Shown here one piece after another: positions 1-13,938 of a DNA stretch of 64,000 bases. Both the position numbers and the translations under genes were made by a program. The stretch's first letter is position 1. Every line of letters starts with the position of its first letter. Below the pieces are notes generated by a model, which saw only the letters and a list, made by a program, of their open reading frames with translations, searched no databases and had not been told where the DNA came from. The stretch is from Lepidurus packardi (taxonomy: Eukaryota; Arthropoda; Branchiopoda; Notostraca; Triopsidae), in the NCBI GenBank assembly GCA_023053545.1, contig JAKZAN010000004.1, positions 10,292,001-10,356,000 on the forward strand, read 5' to 3'.

Positions 1-1936
1 TTCAAAGCAACAAATAGGAAGAAAAGTGTCCAAGGGTAGTGGAAAAAGAATGCGTGGAACCTTGTGGGAATGGCTAATTATTCGGTGGAAACATCGCTGA
101 AATGCAAGGACTGGTGGACCCTGCGACCCGAAACCTTGAAGGTGGTCCTTTTTCTTGTATGACATGTAGGAAATTCGGCAATAAAAGCAGTTCGCAGATA
201 GTGCGAAGGTTTCGAGTTTTGCCTCAGTTTTTGTTTTGATAAAGCCCCGCGAATAACGGCAACGCTTAACCTACTTCGTGCTGTAGCGTCAAGAAGCCGA
301 GGAATCCGAGCCAGACAGAGTAATAGCGCGGATACCTGGAGCGAAACTACCCAGACTGAAGTAGAGCCACGTCATGTGGGCAAGCGGTAAGAGCACACCA
401 CCACACACATAGCCGCTCATATGCAGGTAGAAATCTAAGAAAAACAATGGTCAAGACCTCAAAGTGGAGAGACTTTGTGGTTGCAGGCTATTTGTGGCCA
501 CGTCGCGTGGAGTAGGCCAAAGGCCATCTTGCCGGGCGAGGGATGGTGCATAAGAACAACACAGGCTAAAGGCTTTGTTGCTTTGGTGGAGAGGCTCATA
601 AGTGTTCGTTCAAACTCCGAAAGCTCACGCAGGTGTCTGTATGTATGTTGGCATTACTCTGAAAGGAATCTTGCGGGATCGTAGAGGTGCCAATGGGGGA
701 GTAAGGTTTCAAAATGAAAAAAATGTATGTTACAGAAGAGACCAAACTACATGTTCTGGCTCAAGAACCTCTATGTCAATTGTGCATTTTAAACGAGTAA
801 TTAATTATTTGAAACCGCTAAAGAATGCATTCCCCTTTAAAGCGTGTTCCAAGCGGGGCATTCCGCCCTACGGGGTTAAGCCGTTGTTGACAAGCCTTGA
901 TGCTACTTGGTATTCGGTATTCGCATGAATTCCGCAGTGGTTTCGCACGTGAGTGAGGTATAGCTTGTATAGACAGTAATTCGGCTTGCTGAAGCTTCTA
1001 GCGACACGTTGGATGCTTCCTAAGCGCCCTGTCGACACGTCAGCACAGCACGGAACTTGGGAATCCATAGGAACTCACCTGGGAGACACGAGAACTTCAT
1101 GACAGCCTTGACTCCTATCTGAGTGGGTAATTTAGAGGTGTTAGCTTCGCACGCATGCTTGCCAACTGCTACAACTTCTTTCTTTAGTCTATCTTGTGTT
1201 TTCCATATAGGCCTCGTAAACCCCATAAACAAAACGTGCTAAGTAGCAGCACGGCCAAGTACAATTGTCAGCTGCCTCGTTTTTAGGTACGTCAATCAGA
1301 CACCTGGTCTTATTTTACGACTTTTCCGAGATGTTATTGGCCACCGGACTCCCCCCACACCATTTACGACTCTCTTATCCGAAACTCAATTTTATTCTGA
1401 TGAGAAGCCACGCGCTGACGAAACGAGCGTGGTTTCCTAGCGGGGAACGTAGACCATGCTAAGTAAGTTGTATTGTTATCGTGGAATGACAAATATACCA
1501 GCCTGTTGTAACCCAAAACCAAAACTGTCAATAAAGAAAAATTCAATAAAGGGGAAAAAGCCTTCAAATGCAGACGGCTTCATTAGCGCCCAGGATCTTG
1601 ATCCTCAGGGCTCCAGGTGTTCCTCCAGTCCTACCAACGCGTGAAAGCGACAATGAAATCTTGTGGATCGCCTGGATTTGAATCGCTTTTTCCTCTACCG
1701 ATGACTCCATCCTAGTTTCTCGGGGTTTCCAAGCAACATGAACCTGAGAGACTCTATTGTTTAAATATTGGTTTTCTGTGAAAGAGAAACTCTAGACACG
1801 GTGTTCCTTAACCGTCGTAACTGAATAGGGATCATGATTACAACTTTGTCGAGTGTTCAGATCCGGGTTTGGTGGCTTCCACTTTTGTTCGATTTTCAAG
1901 GGCTTCGCCAGCCCAGGATTAATAATGAAAGCTTCT
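1..1936. other. Gene-free stretch, nothing recognised
   Basis: Only short open frames with no recognisable domain, codon pattern or splice structure are present on either strand. No transposon or RNA gene was recognised. Base composition is mixed and unremarkable. Confidence 0.5.
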
Positions 1937-2083
1937 TAGCTTCACGGCCCAGGCACAGCAAGTTTAACGTTAACTAAAACGTTCGAAAAGTCGCCCAGAC
2001 ATCCGACAGTAGCTTCACAGCCCAGGCACAGCAACTTTAACGTTAACCTAAAACGTTCGAAAAGTCGCCCAGACATCCGACAG
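1937..2083. repeat. Tandem duplication, 73-bp unit x2
   Basis: Two adjacent copies start with TAGCTTCAC at 1937 and 2010, giving a period of 73 bp. Each ends in a stretch containing AACGTTCGAAAAGTCGCCC and then ATCCGACAG. The copies differ by a few substitutions and one inserted base. No coding role is apparent. Confidence 0.9.
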
Positions 2084-2129
2084 TCCTTGAAAGGCTCATA
2101 CTCCCTAGTAGCAATCCACGCCACATAGG

Positions 2130-2340
2130 GAACTCGAGTCGACGACTTCCAAAAAAACGTTCGCTCACTTATAAGCGTACAAGGCTGTTACTTTCCAATC
2201 AAGTTGTGCAAAAGACAAAACAGCAGTATTGCTTGCAACAATGAATTGGCTTGTTGCCACAATCCGGAAACCAGGGCACCAACGTGAACTCGAGTCGACG
2301 ACTTCCAAAGAACGTTCGCTCACTTATAAGCGTACAAGGC
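2130..2340. repeat. Direct repeat of ~55 bp, copies at 2130-2185 and 2286-2340
   Basis: The segment beginning GAACTCGAGTCGACGACTTC and ending CGTACAAGGC occurs twice in the same orientation, separated by about 100 bp. The intervening DNA (CAACAATGAATTGGCTTG near 2237) resembles sequence near 3565, where CAACAATGAATTAGCCTTG occurs. A short interspersed family therefore seems to be present in the first 4 kb. Confidence 0.8.
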
Positions 2341-2969
2341 CCAATAGCCGCGTCTGTTTTGACTAAAGTTTAAGTCGACTTAAAAGCAAACTTACAATTC
2401 TACCCAAGGCTTGCGCTTATAAGCGTTCGAAATGGGTAAACTTCGGGCTTGTAAGCGTTTTATTTAGCTAGTCGACTTAGACATTAAAAGTCGACTTTCA
2501 GGTTTGCTCTCAAGTCAGGCAAGACTATAACGAGTACTCATGTGCTCAAACTTAAACTTAACCCCGCCCTCTTGTTTATTTATTTCCTTTTTTTCCTATT
2601 CGCATGCCGAGAGACTGCGTGCTTTTCAACAATACGCTACTCTTAATGTATTTGAATTGGTTTTTTAATTATTTTAATTGGCAATCGACGATCTTTTCAT
2701 CGAAGTATTGAATTTTGGGAGAAGCACGAGCGTAAGTTGCAAACAACCAACGGGAGACAGTGATCCCGTCAATACCTTCCTCGTCCACATCTTCAATTGT
2801 CCGGATAATACTAAAAACTGATTCAAGATTGGAAGACGTTAACTGCCTCACAGGACACAACAATAATTTGCTATTGCAATCCATACTCGAAAAACGTATA
2901 CTGTTTACAAAACAATTCGTATATTGTTTACTTTCGACAAGCCCCGCCCTACGGGTGGAACAATTGTAA

Positions 2970-3056
2970 ACTTATGCTTCTAACCGTTCGTTTTGGACTC
3001 AAGACTTTCGTAAATTTTCCAAGCTTAGGTTAAAACGAACGCTTGTAAGCATAAGT
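2970..3056. repeat. Inverted repeat (hairpin), arms 2970-2994 and 3032-3056
   Basis: The left arm ACTTATGCTT...CGTTCGTTTT is matched by its reverse complement AAAACGAACG...AAGCATAAGT with only a few mismatches, around a loop of about 37 bp. Nearby copies of GTTTAAGTCGA and CTTATAAGCG suggest it belongs to the local repeat cluster at 2.1-3.1 kb. It may be the remains of a small non-autonomous element; that is inference. Confidence 0.6.
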
Positions 3057-6000
3057 CAAGGAAGTTTTGGCTAGTCTTAAGTTTAAGTCGAACCTATACA
3101 GCACAAAACGAATGCGGCTATGGAGTGCACCCAAATTCCCGAACACTAATGACAATCCGTTTTTTGCTTTCCAGGCTTTGGATTAGGCTGGGATTTGGTA
3201 TGCCCAGCAGGGTGGGGCATGGCGTTTTGGATTAACCTCGTCCACCGCGGGGGACGTGTGGGTGGATTGAAGGAATCGCGAGGATTTCATTATGAATCCG
3301 ACGTTTTGGACTCAAATATCGCCTGGCCTGATACGCCGTCCGGCCAGCGAGAGTTGGCGTTCCGAGAAAAAGAGCTGAGCGATTAGTATTTCAAGATACC
3401 ACCCAAGAACTAAGCTAATGAAGAAGCTTGATGGCCGCAACCCGCAAACCAGGCCACCAATGTGAAGCAGTATTTAGTTCGGTTACTACAAAGCAGACTT
3501 GGAAGTAAAGGACTTCGGCTCCCCCAAAACAAAACGCACGATAACAGGCAAAAAGAAATGGTTCCAACAATGAATTAGCCTTGTGTGGGGTCATAAAACC
3601 AGTGCAAAAGCAATATCCTTGTATGGACCCCAAAAACGGCCTTTTTTTTTATTATTTACATGAGTAAGTAAGTCGTCTATAAAAGCCGGAGCAACAAAAG
3701 GCCCCGACTACCAGACCGGAACTACTTACTAAAAAAAGCCATACTGCTTTATGCGAGGATTAACAAATCCGCAGCACTCTCCAATCGAGTTTCTGTAACT
3801 ATGCAGGCGGACGGATGACAGATGGTCCGTTCTGTTCTGTTCCTTTTGCTCACAACCAAAGGCGCTCAGACACAACATGTCCATTTACTGCAAAAAAGCA
3901 CGGAACCTCTAAAGGGACCTGCAACTAGCCCCGGAAGGAAACAAACTGTCCCAACACGGATGCAAATCCCATCCTGAAGGTTTTTATTAACAGGGGCAAA
4001 TGCGCAAATACATAACTCGGTATGAACCGGGGTTGAAGCTCTAACAACAAGCCAGGAAACAGGATGAATATCCCTTGAAAATTCAACTCATTGCTCATGA
4101 AGACACGCCACACGCAAGACGAATGGCAAAAGCACGGTTACAGCTTATTAAGCAAGATTGCGGGCCGGCTTTACCATGCAGCTTCCATAATTATAATACC
4201 TCTGCAGCATGCCATTCAACATGCGAAAGCCTTCGCATATGCTAGTCATTTTCGTGTCCGAAAATCCCCGAAAAGAAAATAAGAGCAAGACGCTAGGCTT
4301 TGGAATTCGGTCCAGGCAAAGGGACTGACAAAGGCAAATACGAAAATAAGAAAACAGAAAAGAAAAAAACAAGAAATTTTAGCGTATAATAAGGCAGACG
4401 CCACTTGCATATGTAATGTCTCTACCCTGGTTCCCCACTGAGCCAGACCAAACACACAACAAAGACTCGTGGTACTCTTGTAGGTTTAACTGACAGCGTG
4501 AATCATTAGTGACCTGACTTAACTGAGTCTAGAAGAATAGTAAGCGAAACGGAACCGGAAACAAGAAGTAAGAGTTAGAAGGGATCTTACACATTTCCCT
4601 AATCCCCACACCATAACTGCCCTTTGCAAAGTTATGTAAAAATCCCGGATTTAACTTCCATCTTCTTCGGCTTTACTGACAGTTGGCTAGCGTTCGGGCG
4701 GTCTATGCAAAAGAGCATTATAATGAGCGCATCTCCGGCCTGCCGCCGTTCTTTTGTCCCACAGCCATCATATTTTTGTTTCGGGTGAAATTATTCCCTT
4801 ATAAGGACCTGCTTAATGCTACTTCGCCTCCTGCGTTCGCAGTTATCCCTTAATTTGACCTGCACTGCCCTCTGCGTTCCCCTTTTGGCTTCACAAGGTG
4901 TAATAATGACTCCCGGTGCATTGAAAAACCGGTGCGGGATGGTTAGATTTCCCTCCAATTTAGACGTACCGGCAAAGGAGCCAAAGAACCCGTCTAATGC
5001 AACCAGATTTGACTTCCAAGATGCGACTTTTTGATGGATGAGCTTAAGCCACACCTTCTGCTGCTAACTGCAGCTACTACTCATACGCGCTAAATACGAC
5101 ATTCGAACATTTGAAACGCACTTTCAATAGTTTAAAATCGAATCCACGACCTACTAGCTCATCATTCGTAGGAAAAGCTTCTAGGTGCCAAATGAAACAT
5201 AATAATCTGTAATTTCCCACCAAACCCTTTGTACACTGCTCCTTCCATTTTTGTTTTCACTACTTCAAAACAAAAGTTCCTATACCTAATACCTAGGCTA
5301 AACCTAGTTAAAGACGGTTAACTTGTAAGGAAGCTCAATTAGTCCCAGAACGGGGAATACTTAAGTTACTGAAAGTTAAAACTGAAAGTTTGTTTTAAGT
5401 ATTAAGTATTGTTTTAAGTATTAACTATTAAGCTTAAGCCTTCACCTTCACATACTTAAACACTTTTCCGTTAAGAAGTCGTTTTCCTTTCGTGTTCCTA
5501 CCAGACAGTATTTTTAGAACGGCAAAGGATGGACATTTCACTTCTATGTTGTTCATTTTCGGAAAGTAGACTTTTACCAAAGCGAAGAAATATGCTTTAC
5601 CAAGCTCAAATCTTTGCAATTCTTATTAGGTGTAGCACCTTCACATAGTTAAACACATTCTCGCCAGAAGATCCCTTCGAACGACAAAAAGTGGACGTTT
5701 TCGCCTGTTCACATATGGCCAATGAATTTGTTGCCTTTTTTTTTATTTACAAATTTTGGGCAGAAATATTTCTTCTGGTTAGCGCAGAAGATTAGCTAGG
5801 CTGCCCTACCCCATTTCTTCTGGAGCTTGGTGGGTCCACATAGTTCCAACAGTGACAGAAGCTAGATTCCAAAACTTTCGAATTTTCAAAGCATTATTTG
5901 CGTGCATTTGCGGCCACTGACAGCCTTCACTCGAAAGAATCGTCGCTTGAGAAGACCGATTCCGTTTTTTTATCCATACTACTTATTTTCTATATTTATT

Positions 6001-6100
6001 TGAACACAACGTTTTGTGAAGTGACTTACTGAAAGTTGCGTATTTGTCATCCTAATCCTAACTTAACGAGCTTTAAGTTGTCTAAGCGGGACTTTCAGTG
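3057..6100. other. Gene-free stretch
   Basis: No exon-like open frame, RNA gene or recognisable transposon domain was seen. The stretch at 3426-3470 resembles 2250-2295 (AAACCAGGCCACCAATGTGAA versus a near-identical string), so it probably shares an interspersed repeat. Simple AT-rich direct repeats based on TTTTAAGTATTAA occur near 5390-5430. Confidence 0.45.
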
Positions 6101-6285
6101 GCCTTAGCTAATGCTCCTCAAAGTTAAAGATTCAAAGTCAACGAGTTTCAAAGTTCAAAGTCAAGAGTCCAAGAGTCATTTGGCCTGAGTCTTAGAGTCA
6201 AAGAGTCATTTGGCCATTTGGCATTTGAGTCAAAGAGGCCTTAGCTAATGCTCGTCAGAGTTAAAGATTCAAAGTCAACGAGTTA
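6101..6285. repeat. Direct duplication, period 137 bp
   Basis: GCCTTAGCTAATGCTC followed by GTTAAAGATTCAAAGTCAAC occurs at 6101 and again at 6238. The DNA between the copies is built from irregular AGTCAAAGAGTC motifs. This is a local duplication in low-complexity DNA. Confidence 0.8.
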
Positions 6286-9200
6286 GAGTCAAAGAGTCAG
6301 AGATCAACTTCTTCAATTGGAAAACTTGGTCAACAGTTGAGGATCGTTCACCTTAACGTTGTCGTTTCTAGACGACCCACCTAAAAGCCTTTAACTGAGG
6401 TAGAAGTTAACTCGGAGCCTTTAACTCGCAGATGACTTGTCCTATTAACGTGTCCCGTCTTGCCTAGGTACAGTAGGCTTACTCTCCGGGTAAGGAAGCG
6501 TGCCCGTCGAGGTTCGTGGTGGTCTCTTAGCTCAACCCCTTGCTGTAAGGAACAAAAACCCATCTAAAAACGGAAAACAGTCCTATTGTTGCCAGCTAAT
6601 ATCGTCGGTTATGCCAGAAGGCTAATTCCGACACACGCACTTGACTTTTAGATGAAGTTTGAAGTTGTAAGAGGTGAAATGATACGAAGGGCCTGCAACT
6701 CTAGGGGGATTTTCTCTTCCAAGAATTCTAGGCTCGATTCCTGGGAAAAAGGGTAGTCTCCATTCATTTTTTTGCCCTCTTCCTTTTTCAAATAGAACAG
6801 ACCCTGGGCCATAGACGCATTACTAGGGCTACGAGTAGGCTAGAAGGGAACATAAAAAGGAGAAAAAAATGATACAAACCCCTAAAAACCAGTCCGTTTA
6901 TTATGTAGGTTTCAATACGGATGCGGATGAATGGGAAATGGGTAGCAGGAAACGGTTTTAATGCATAAACAGCTAATCTTTTTCTTTCTCTCGACACGTC
7001 ATTTCTCTACAGCTTTTTCCAACATACAAAACTCAGGCGTTTCCGGCTCTGGCATCGACCATCTTTTTACTGCTTTTTTCCCTCCCGGTAAACACCCGCC
7101 CCCCTTCAAGTCCGACACTATTATGAATGAAGCTGGAAGCTCCGCAAGTTGATTCAACTATTTTTTTATGTACTACAGCCTTATGCAGCACAACTGTCAC
7201 CCACACACACATGTGCTCATTATCCGCCCCATATGTGTGTCATTGACAAACCTACATAACATAGCGTAAGCAGAACAACATACTCCACTCTCCAAAAACG
7301 CTTTTCCTCTAACCTGGCGTTGTTTGTCAGCGAAGAGGCTTATGCTCTCCCTGGAATTATGACAGAAGACTCTAAGCTGAAATTGTGGAGAAATCCGATA
7401 AGAGAAGCTTAGAAAAATTATCTCCTGGCCATTTTTTTAAATGGTATAAAGTCATTGGAAAATCATACATATTCATTACTGGACAACAAGAACACGTTTA
7501 TCCCCCCTCATTACAATAAAAGGAGAACATTCTCAAGGGGGGGTGAAACCTTAGACGTGTTCTCTCTCCCCTTCGATGAGTTTTGGAGAGATGCTTAGGG
7601 GACTTTCGAAGTAGGAGGGGCTTGTGGTAACGTGACGTTTCACCCTCCCGGTAATGTATTAGCCTTACGATTTGTGAAACTGGCCAGCGATACTTGGACA
7701 CAGCGAGGGGTCAGGTTTTACCTCTTTTTTTTTTTTTCTTTTTCTTGAAGAATGCTTTTACAATGAGGACCGTCTTGGGAGGAGGGGAGGTCAAACGGTC
7801 AAGCCTACGAGTAAAGTAAGAGTCCCCCCTTTTGCTTTTGAAAGAGTAAAAAGTTCCCAAAAATTCTGAAAGGAGTGGCATGGTTAAACATACATCCCAT
7901 CTCTCTCTACACGACTTGCCAGAAAAGACCGCAACATCCGTTTCGGAAAAGAAGTGCGGTGTATATCGGAGGAAACAATTTCTTTTTCCAAGGGTTGTAC
8001 TCCCTTAAAAAAAGAAAAAAAAATAGAAAAAAACGTGAAGGAGTTTTGGGTTGAGTGTTTATCTATGCATGGCCAAGAGTGTGAGAATGAGATTAGAATA
8101 GTTAGTTAGAGTTTTGCTTAGTGGCGACTTCCTCGGCGGAGGATGTGGCTTTACTGAGAATCTCCGTTTGGAAGTGATTAATACGGGAAAAAGAGTGAGA
8201 AAAGTGAGAACAGTATCTTCACTTCCCCATCCCTAATTGAGCCCCAAAATTTTTTTTAGAAAAAGGGAAACGTTTTTTTTTTAGAAAAAGTTCAGAGCCA
8301 AAGAAAAGAAGTTGGAATATCTATCAAGCTGTCGACAAGCCATAATGGACGGCCAGGATTCCTTTCCAATAGTTTTTGAATGACTTAACTGCCCCCTTTT
8401 ATGACTTAATAGATCCTCGACCTACGCAAACGATTTTTTGAGGTAGCAATTGAGGCAAACGAAATACATCACACCAAATACCAAGTTTTTCCGAAAAATT
8501 TTCCATTCTTTCTCACCCAAAACATAATAAACTTGCCATCCATCCACAGCGATCTATAACACAACAGCCCGGGGCGCCAACTCCGTGGCTTCCCTTTGGA
8601 AAAACGTTCGAAATGTTGGCCCTCGAAAAATGTTCGTCACTTTAGGCACCAATGGAATCGGCTGAAGTAAGTGTTGCTATGCGGGCCCCTTGGTTGTCCT
8701 TCCGCATCTCGCTTGTCGCTCACAACGGTGCAAGCCTACAAGATGAAGCTAGAGCGTATGATTATATAATCTTATCTGGAAACGTTTAGACGCTTTTCCG
8801 CCTGTAGAGACCTTTCGACCTTGAGAAGTATGTTTACTACACACGATACGAAGCCAGGGAGGGCTTCGTAGGCCTTGTAAAACTCGGGGGCTTGGAGAGG
8901 TCAGGAATGACAAAACTCGCTAGGGCGAAACGGGTTTGACCTTTAAATGCTGCGCGCACAAAGTCTGCGAACCGCTCGCGTCTGCAACGGGTATTTTTGT
9001 TATTTTTTTTTAACAATGAATGCGTTTGCAAATAGCTAACACAGAGCAGAGCCCAAGGACTATGATATACGATAACTTGGCTAGACAAAAGAGACATTAA
9101 AGACGTCTAGATTACCTAACTCCCCCCTCTCTCTCGAATTTTTCCCGTTTTAAATCGCTCAAGTTGTAAAGCCAAGCTTTCCGCGCCATAAGACCCTTGC

Positions 9201-12200
9201 ATTCAAACATGAGCGGCTTGGTTCTCGAAATTTCGCACCCAAGAGAATGTTTAAGACTCATCAAACATGTTTTACACACTACTAAAACTAAAAATCCACG
9301 CAACTCTGAGTGTTTAAGTAATCCTATTTACCTTAAACAAGATGTCCATGATGACTGTTAGTTTAATCTGCAACAAAGTTTTCTTTTCTTCTCAATTAAA
9401 GTCTCCAATAAATGGGAGAGTTTAGGAAATTCGAGTCCCTTGTTGCTCATTGCTTTTATTTCCAAAGCTTGCTCAACCCCCAACTGCCATAGCAATTACC
9501 TACGGACTTGTAATTTCTTTCTTCGCAGAGGAGAGTGGCACAAAAAATACCCTAAAAAAGAAGAACTAAAGGAAAAGTATACGTCTAATCCCGTTCTTTC
9601 TCGCTAAGGCCAAGTCGCCATCGCAGCAGGGGGTCGAATGCGAACCCCAAACCTCATCACCCCATCCCATTTTCTTTTGCAAATTGGGCAAAAAATGCGA
9701 CATGTGGGGGAGATGTAAAAGCCACCGGAAACACGCAAGGCCATACGCCAAACTCCATATGGCTAACGATTTTCGCAGATCCAGCCTCCTCCCTCCCCCC
9801 AAAAGTGAACCTATGGAATCTACCCTAAAAGAGTTTGCTGGCGGTGGACGAAAAATTAGCACACTTCCGAGCTAATTGGTTGGTGATCAGCTTCATAGTA
9901 GCATTAGACTCACCTCTAAACCGAGATCATGTAGACAATCAAGAGCCTTTGTCTTCCCATTCAGACGAAGAGAAGTCGGTGTCGGTCGGCCTTCTCAAAC
10001 GCCTAGTAACCCTTGCTCAACTGACTGATAACAACCCTAGATAACACGCTGAGTTAAGTGTTTAGGCCTAGCCTTATTCAGTTTAGAAAAAACGGAAAGC
10101 GCTGGTTGCGTAGGCGTCGTAGAGGCCCATGGGAAAGAAAAGAAACATTGAAAAGCTTTCGACCAAATTTTCCTACAGAAAATGTCCCAAAAGCCTCTAG
10201 AAAATTCGTTAGCGATCGCATTGAAGGGCACCGAATACAAATTCCGGAGCCTGCAATGAGAGCTTGTCTACTTTCTCAGTTTCGTTTGCTCTGTCGTAAT
10301 AAATTCACAATTTTCCGGAAAAAGCCATCCAGGGTTGTGTTCTGCAATAGAAAGGAACTGAGCGCTCCAACAATGAAATAGCAAAACCTAGCCTGACACA
10401 AGATGGCCGCCACCGAACCAAACCGAACCGAGCCCCTTTTAGACGCAAGTAAAGGAACTTGACATCTTTATGCGCTTTCCAACCCCTCTTGGTGCTTCTC
10501 AGTACCCAAGGATTCCGTTTGACCCATAAGATTCACTTTGCCCCCTACCTCCCCTGTTTCACCCCGATATCTTGTATCACCCTCAACTCACCAGCTCGAA
10601 AACTTTTTGTCTGTTTGCGTCTGCTTTTGCTTTGCCTTTTCCAAGTTACAACAACGTAGAGGATGCACACGTGCAGTTCTAGCTCTCGCTGCTTCGAGTC
10701 ACAAGTTTTCGAACCATCTCGTCCAAGCTTGAAATGGTGAAATGCTCAAAGAACTTGTGTTGCGCCATGGAAGCTCTTCGAAGCTCATGGAACCTTATGG
10801 AAGAACATACTGTGTTACGTTTCCTTCACAAGTTTCGGTACTTGTACCCCTTAAACGCCCAACCCACAACCTACCAAGTTCCCATTATGAGCTTTGCTGG
10901 CGTGATTTCCCTCCCGAGTAGCGCGTTTTGTTGGCAGGACTGATTAATTCAAATGTATCATTGAGAACGCAGCAAATTCAATCTTTAACCCTACGTTAAC
11001 CGACGGTTAACCGCACTTACTTCCTCTAACCTTCTCCTCTCACCAAAAAGGGGGTAGTAAACTGTATCTTATCCACTTCCTGGGGTTTGGGAACTACCGT
11101 TTCTCGTAATCTGCGGCGAGAAGTTGTCAGTTTGGGGAAAATGCTGGATCAGAACAGACTTTTGACAGCACCCATTCAAGGCCGCACTTTTCTTTTTTTT
11201 TCTAATTATTTTGTCATTAATTCTGCCCGAGGTTACCACACGCAAGATAGGATATCTTCTGTTATCCCTACAAAAAAGGAAGAAGCGTGACCCCGTAGCT
11301 CCACCGGAACAACTCCTAAGAGGTTATCGTTAGAACGTCAACAGAGTAAACCCAAAAAAGTCCCCGCAAAAAGAAACATAGCCCAAGTTGTAGGAGAAAA
11401 AGCCCTTCAAGTTAGAGAGATTTATCATAAATCATGGGAAAAGAGGCATGGAACGTTCAATCTTTTAGGCCTGAGCTTTGCACTGCCAAAACTGACAGTC
11501 TGTCTGTCTGTCTGGAAAACAAGATTTCCACACTTGTTGGGTATCGACATCCGAGAAGTGCGGGGTAACTGATAAAACGTTCGGCGCGTTATCTCAGTGC
11601 GTGCACGTTTATCGTTTTCACTCGCAAGACATTTTACTACTGTTACTCAACAGTAGGTCTTTCATAAAAACGGACGCGTTACAATTCCCTTTCCCACTGA
11701 GAAAAAAAGCAGCAGTTGAAAGATGGAAACCCCACCGAGTACACACATACTACTGTGTAACTTTGATATCTTGGATGAAAGAAAAAAAAAAGAGACAGTC
11801 TGACTGACGGGGGATATTCCTTTCGCTGGACAAACTTCGCGGACGCGGGATATGTCGTCGGAGATAACCCGAGTGCCGCCTGTGGCCTAGTTTGCTGGCC
11901 AATTTGCTCTGATAATTAACCTTTAGGACTTGGTCCGCATGAAAGCGAACCACTGTGTTCAGCCCTAAACGACTCGGGGAAACGACCAGGCCTTGGAATC
12001 TTCCCGAGACTTTGATGAGACACACGAAAATGGACACGGCTTGGTATCAACGGACAAGCCCCGCTGCCGCCACCCAAATTCCCATAGACTTGTAACCGAG
12101 ATTGCAAAGTTCAAATAAACTAACGAGTCTATCATGTACCACCCAAGCGTCTCCCAAAGAAGCTTCCGACTTGTTGCTCCCAGTCCTCACTAACGATCCG

Positions 12201-13938
12201 AAACTTGCAACAATACATGGAGGGTGGGCTGTCTTCTCACATCAAGTTTCTCGAACAAATACATCCATGTATGCTTGTATTACTGTCCACTCGAACGAGT
12301 CTAAATGGTAAAATCACCTATTGTTGTTTCGGGGTCTTAACATGTTCAAACCGCTGGGAGACATGCGGAAAAGCCGACCCAAACATGTTCCAAAAACGAA
12401 ACAATCTTCGGAAGATTAACCGAGAGGCAAATTCTTAAGGCGTGGCTTTGGGAAACCAGTTGGCAGTTATGTTTTTAAATGGTAAACTAATACTTTTGGG
12501 GAGGACTTGTATAGAACGCGATAGAAGGGACCTGACAGGCGTTTAGCAGCACCTCGTGGGGGAAGCAAAGAAATCAAAGGGGTGAAAAAAAATAATACAG
12601 CGAGCCCTTGTGGTGAAGGTGGTCTGGGGCATTGTTGGTTGGCGACATGCATAAATCCTCGCGATGGTATTATTAAGCTGTTTAGCTATGCGTCCGATGA
12701 CAGGTACACAACTACCAAGGCGGTCCCTGGCGAAGGATGCTGATGGTATATTCAGTCGAAACTTAGTGGGTGGGTAACAAAGGAGGAGGCTTTTTGCTTA
12801 TTGTCCTTTTACTCCCTTCTTCTCGAGTTTGGGAATCCAGTCAAGCACGTCAGACAACATGCATACCAATGAAGGACTAATCCATGCCCCGAGCCATTGC
12901 ATTATTTTATTAAGGTTTCAGTGTTTTTTTGGCAAAGTGAAGTACCTATCAATAGTCTTTTTTCTTAAATTCTTTTTATTTGGATTGTTGCAGGAGCAGT
13001 TTTTGTTACTGGTATGTGCCATGCAGGGCAGAAGCAAATACTTTGATGGGGAAAAGCGATAGGTTTGGCCGGGTGACAAAGTTCAAAAGGAGGGATCGAG
13101 GACCTGTTTGTCCACTTACTTTTTTGGGGCTTAATTGGCCTTTTATGGGCCTTTTCTGCGAGAAAGAGATTGGAGAAGGCCGCGTGCTTTTGGGTTTGTC
13201 ATATCTTGGGCTGGTCTTTTAGGTTTTACGGGTTAGAACGAGCTCAAATAATAAAAAAATAGCTTGTGGGTTCAAGTGTTGTGCTTCAAACAAGCTGGAA
13301 AGGCCGTAAAACCACCAAAGTGACTAGTTAAGATATGAAGATCGGGGCAGACAGCAGCTAATTGTAATGCTTGGTTGATTATAAGGTAGTAAGATAAGAG
13401 AAGGCGTAAAAGCGTAAACCTATCATTGCCCTACAGATAGAACGGGACCAAAAACCTGACGCGGCTCGCTTATGCCTCCAAGAGAAGAGAGCCCCCTTGC
13501 CAATGGGCGTAAGGCGGCACGGCACGGCACGGCAGCATCAGGAAAGGATGAACACTCTTATACCGCAAAATCATGGCGTTCAGTACCTTGGAATGCGCCA
13601 TCCGACGTCAAGAGACAGGTCCCACTATCTATGTGTCTTGCAAGTAGGACACAAGCTGTTTAAGGCGCTTTTAATTATTAGTTTAAAGCTCCAAAGCAAA
13701 ACCATTTGGCGCTCAAGACTAGTGCGATCCTGGCGGGACGCTTCAAGTACGATCAATTGAAATCCCCACTTAATGAACGTTAAAGCTACTTTATTGATCG
13801 TTAACTGCGTGCAACAAAAGTGATATCCTAAATTCCTCGAACAAATAGAAAGTAGACCGAAATGAATCCATGTTGACAGAATAAGTATGTGTATAATAAC
13901 TATATTTTGATATACAGCGCATTGCCAATATGGAAAAG
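6286..13938. other. Long intergenic stretch without recognised genes
   Basis: Both strands were read for exon-like frames, tRNA boxes and transposase motifs, and none was convincing. Minor features are a 27-bp direct duplication (TTTTTTTTAGAAAAAG type) near 8250-8290 and homopolymer T/A tracts near 7730 and 8000-8030. A CACGTG lies near 10669. A distant regulatory role for MYC cannot be excluded. Confidence 0.4.

Noticed and set aside
1660..1690. GGATTTGAATC-like string suggesting a minus-strand tRNA B box
   Set aside because: Flanks do not form a cloverleaf.
6690..6760. Possible tRNA (GGCTCGATTCC resembles a B box)
   Set aside because: No matching A box, acceptor stem or anticodon arm could be paired.
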